A stretch of 5,420 nucleotides of DNA, from assembly GCA_004213025.1 (NCBI GenBank), contig SHBC01000084.1:1-5420 (forward strand), read 5' to 3'. Each line of letters opens with the position of its first letter. Position 1 is the first letter of the stretch. Positions 5,186 through 5,420 of this stretch are shown here, piece after piece. The position numbers and the translations under genes are program-made. A model generated the notes under the pieces. That model had not been told where the DNA came from. It made no database searches and was given only the letters and a program-made list of their open reading frames with translations. Source of the stretch: SAR116 cluster bacterium (GTDB taxonomy: Bacteria > Pseudomonadota > Alphaproteobacteria > Puniceispirillales > Puniceispirillaceae).

Positions 5186-5420
5186 ATGACAGCAGCTATC
5201 GAGACAATCCGCACGGCAGGCTCCAACTGGTCGATCGAGGTTACCCCGACCGGGGCGACCAAGATTGAGAGTTTCCGCGACTGTCTGGCGCCGGGCACGA
5301 GTGTCAATGTGACCTTCCTGCCGGGAAGTGATCCGCGCGATACCATCGCCGTTGCCGAAAGATTGCATAATGACGGGATGCGGCCGGTGCCGCACCTGGC
5401 GGCTCGCTCGCTGCAGAATG
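5186..5420 (+). CDS. Methylenetetrahydrofolate reductase-like protein, N-terminal part
   Basis: The first 78 codons run off the window end. The N-terminus reads WSIEVTP (15-21), with Glu18 in the place of the catalytic Glu28 of E. coli MetF (SFEFFPP). It continues with VNVTFLPGSDP (40-50) and RPVPHLAAR (66-74), the folate/FAD-binding barrel pattern of the MTHFR family. The enzyme interconverts methyl-THF and methylene-THF with FAD. In this setting it would most likely run in the oxidative direction, feeding methyl groups into the one-carbon pool. It resembles a MetF-like paralogue of corrinoid clusters more than the biosynthetic MetF, but too little is visible to be sure. The ATG at 5186 was chosen because homology follows directly and a purine-rich AAGGCAGG lies at 5172-5179. 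An ATG at 5169 is out of frame and closes after six codons. Confidence 0.85.
   Translation, partial: MTAAIETIRTAGSNWSIEVTPTGATKIESFRDCLAPGTSVNVTFLPGSDPRDTIAVAERLHNDGMRPVPHLAARSLQN

Noticed and set aside
4727..5395. 222-aa minus-strand ORF spanning the PF13769 gene, the gap and the metF-like start
   Set aside because: No recognisable domain and it opposes two well-supported plus-strand genes; long antisense frames are common at this GC content.

Overview
The window is about 5.4 kb of dense, GC-rich coding DNA. It most likely comes from an alphaproteobacterium. The DUF1674/SdhAF4 and DUF1491 proteins, and the corrinoid protein / DUF1638 / 'virulence factor' / MetF-like gene run, are combinations I associate with marine and soil members of that class. 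I cannot name the species. The left edge carries an inverted copy of DNA from inside rsmB, which looks like a contig-end chimera of the kind produced by multiple-displacement amplification or misassembly.

Layout. Positions 1-89 are a reversed copy (88 of 89 bases) of 475-563. From about 90 to 973, on the minus strand, lies the 5' part of rsmB (16S rRNA m5C methyltransferase). It is cut just after the SAM-binding motif. Divergently on the plus strand come a very small gene at 972-1133 for a DUF1674/SdhAF4 succinate dehydrogenase assembly factor (53 aa), a DUF1491 protein (1149-1490), the tRNA-dihydrouridine synthase dusA (1532-2551) and the membrane protein yciB/ispZ (2609-3232). These are housekeeping functions: rRNA and tRNA modification, respiratory complex assembly and the cell envelope.

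After a gene-free gap of 144 bp a functionally distinct block begins. It holds a B12-binding corrinoid protein (3377-4081), a DUF1638 protein (4089-4706), a small PF13769 'virulence factor' family protein (4709-5023), a 162-bp gap that can fold into two hairpins, and the first 78 codons of a methylenetetrahydrofolate reductase-like protein (5186 to the window end). The first three genes are 7 and 2 bp apart and are almost certainly co-transcribed.

How the block may work: the corrinoid protein would accept a methyl group from a substrate-specific methyltransferase that is not in the window. The methyl group would pass to tetrahydrofolate, and the MetF-like enzyme would oxidise methyl-THF to methylene-THF. 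The roles of DUF1638 and PF13769 in this are unknown, which makes them the most interesting part of the window. The methyl donor, the methyltransferases and the corrinoid reactivase would have to lie beyond the right edge or elsewhere in the genome.
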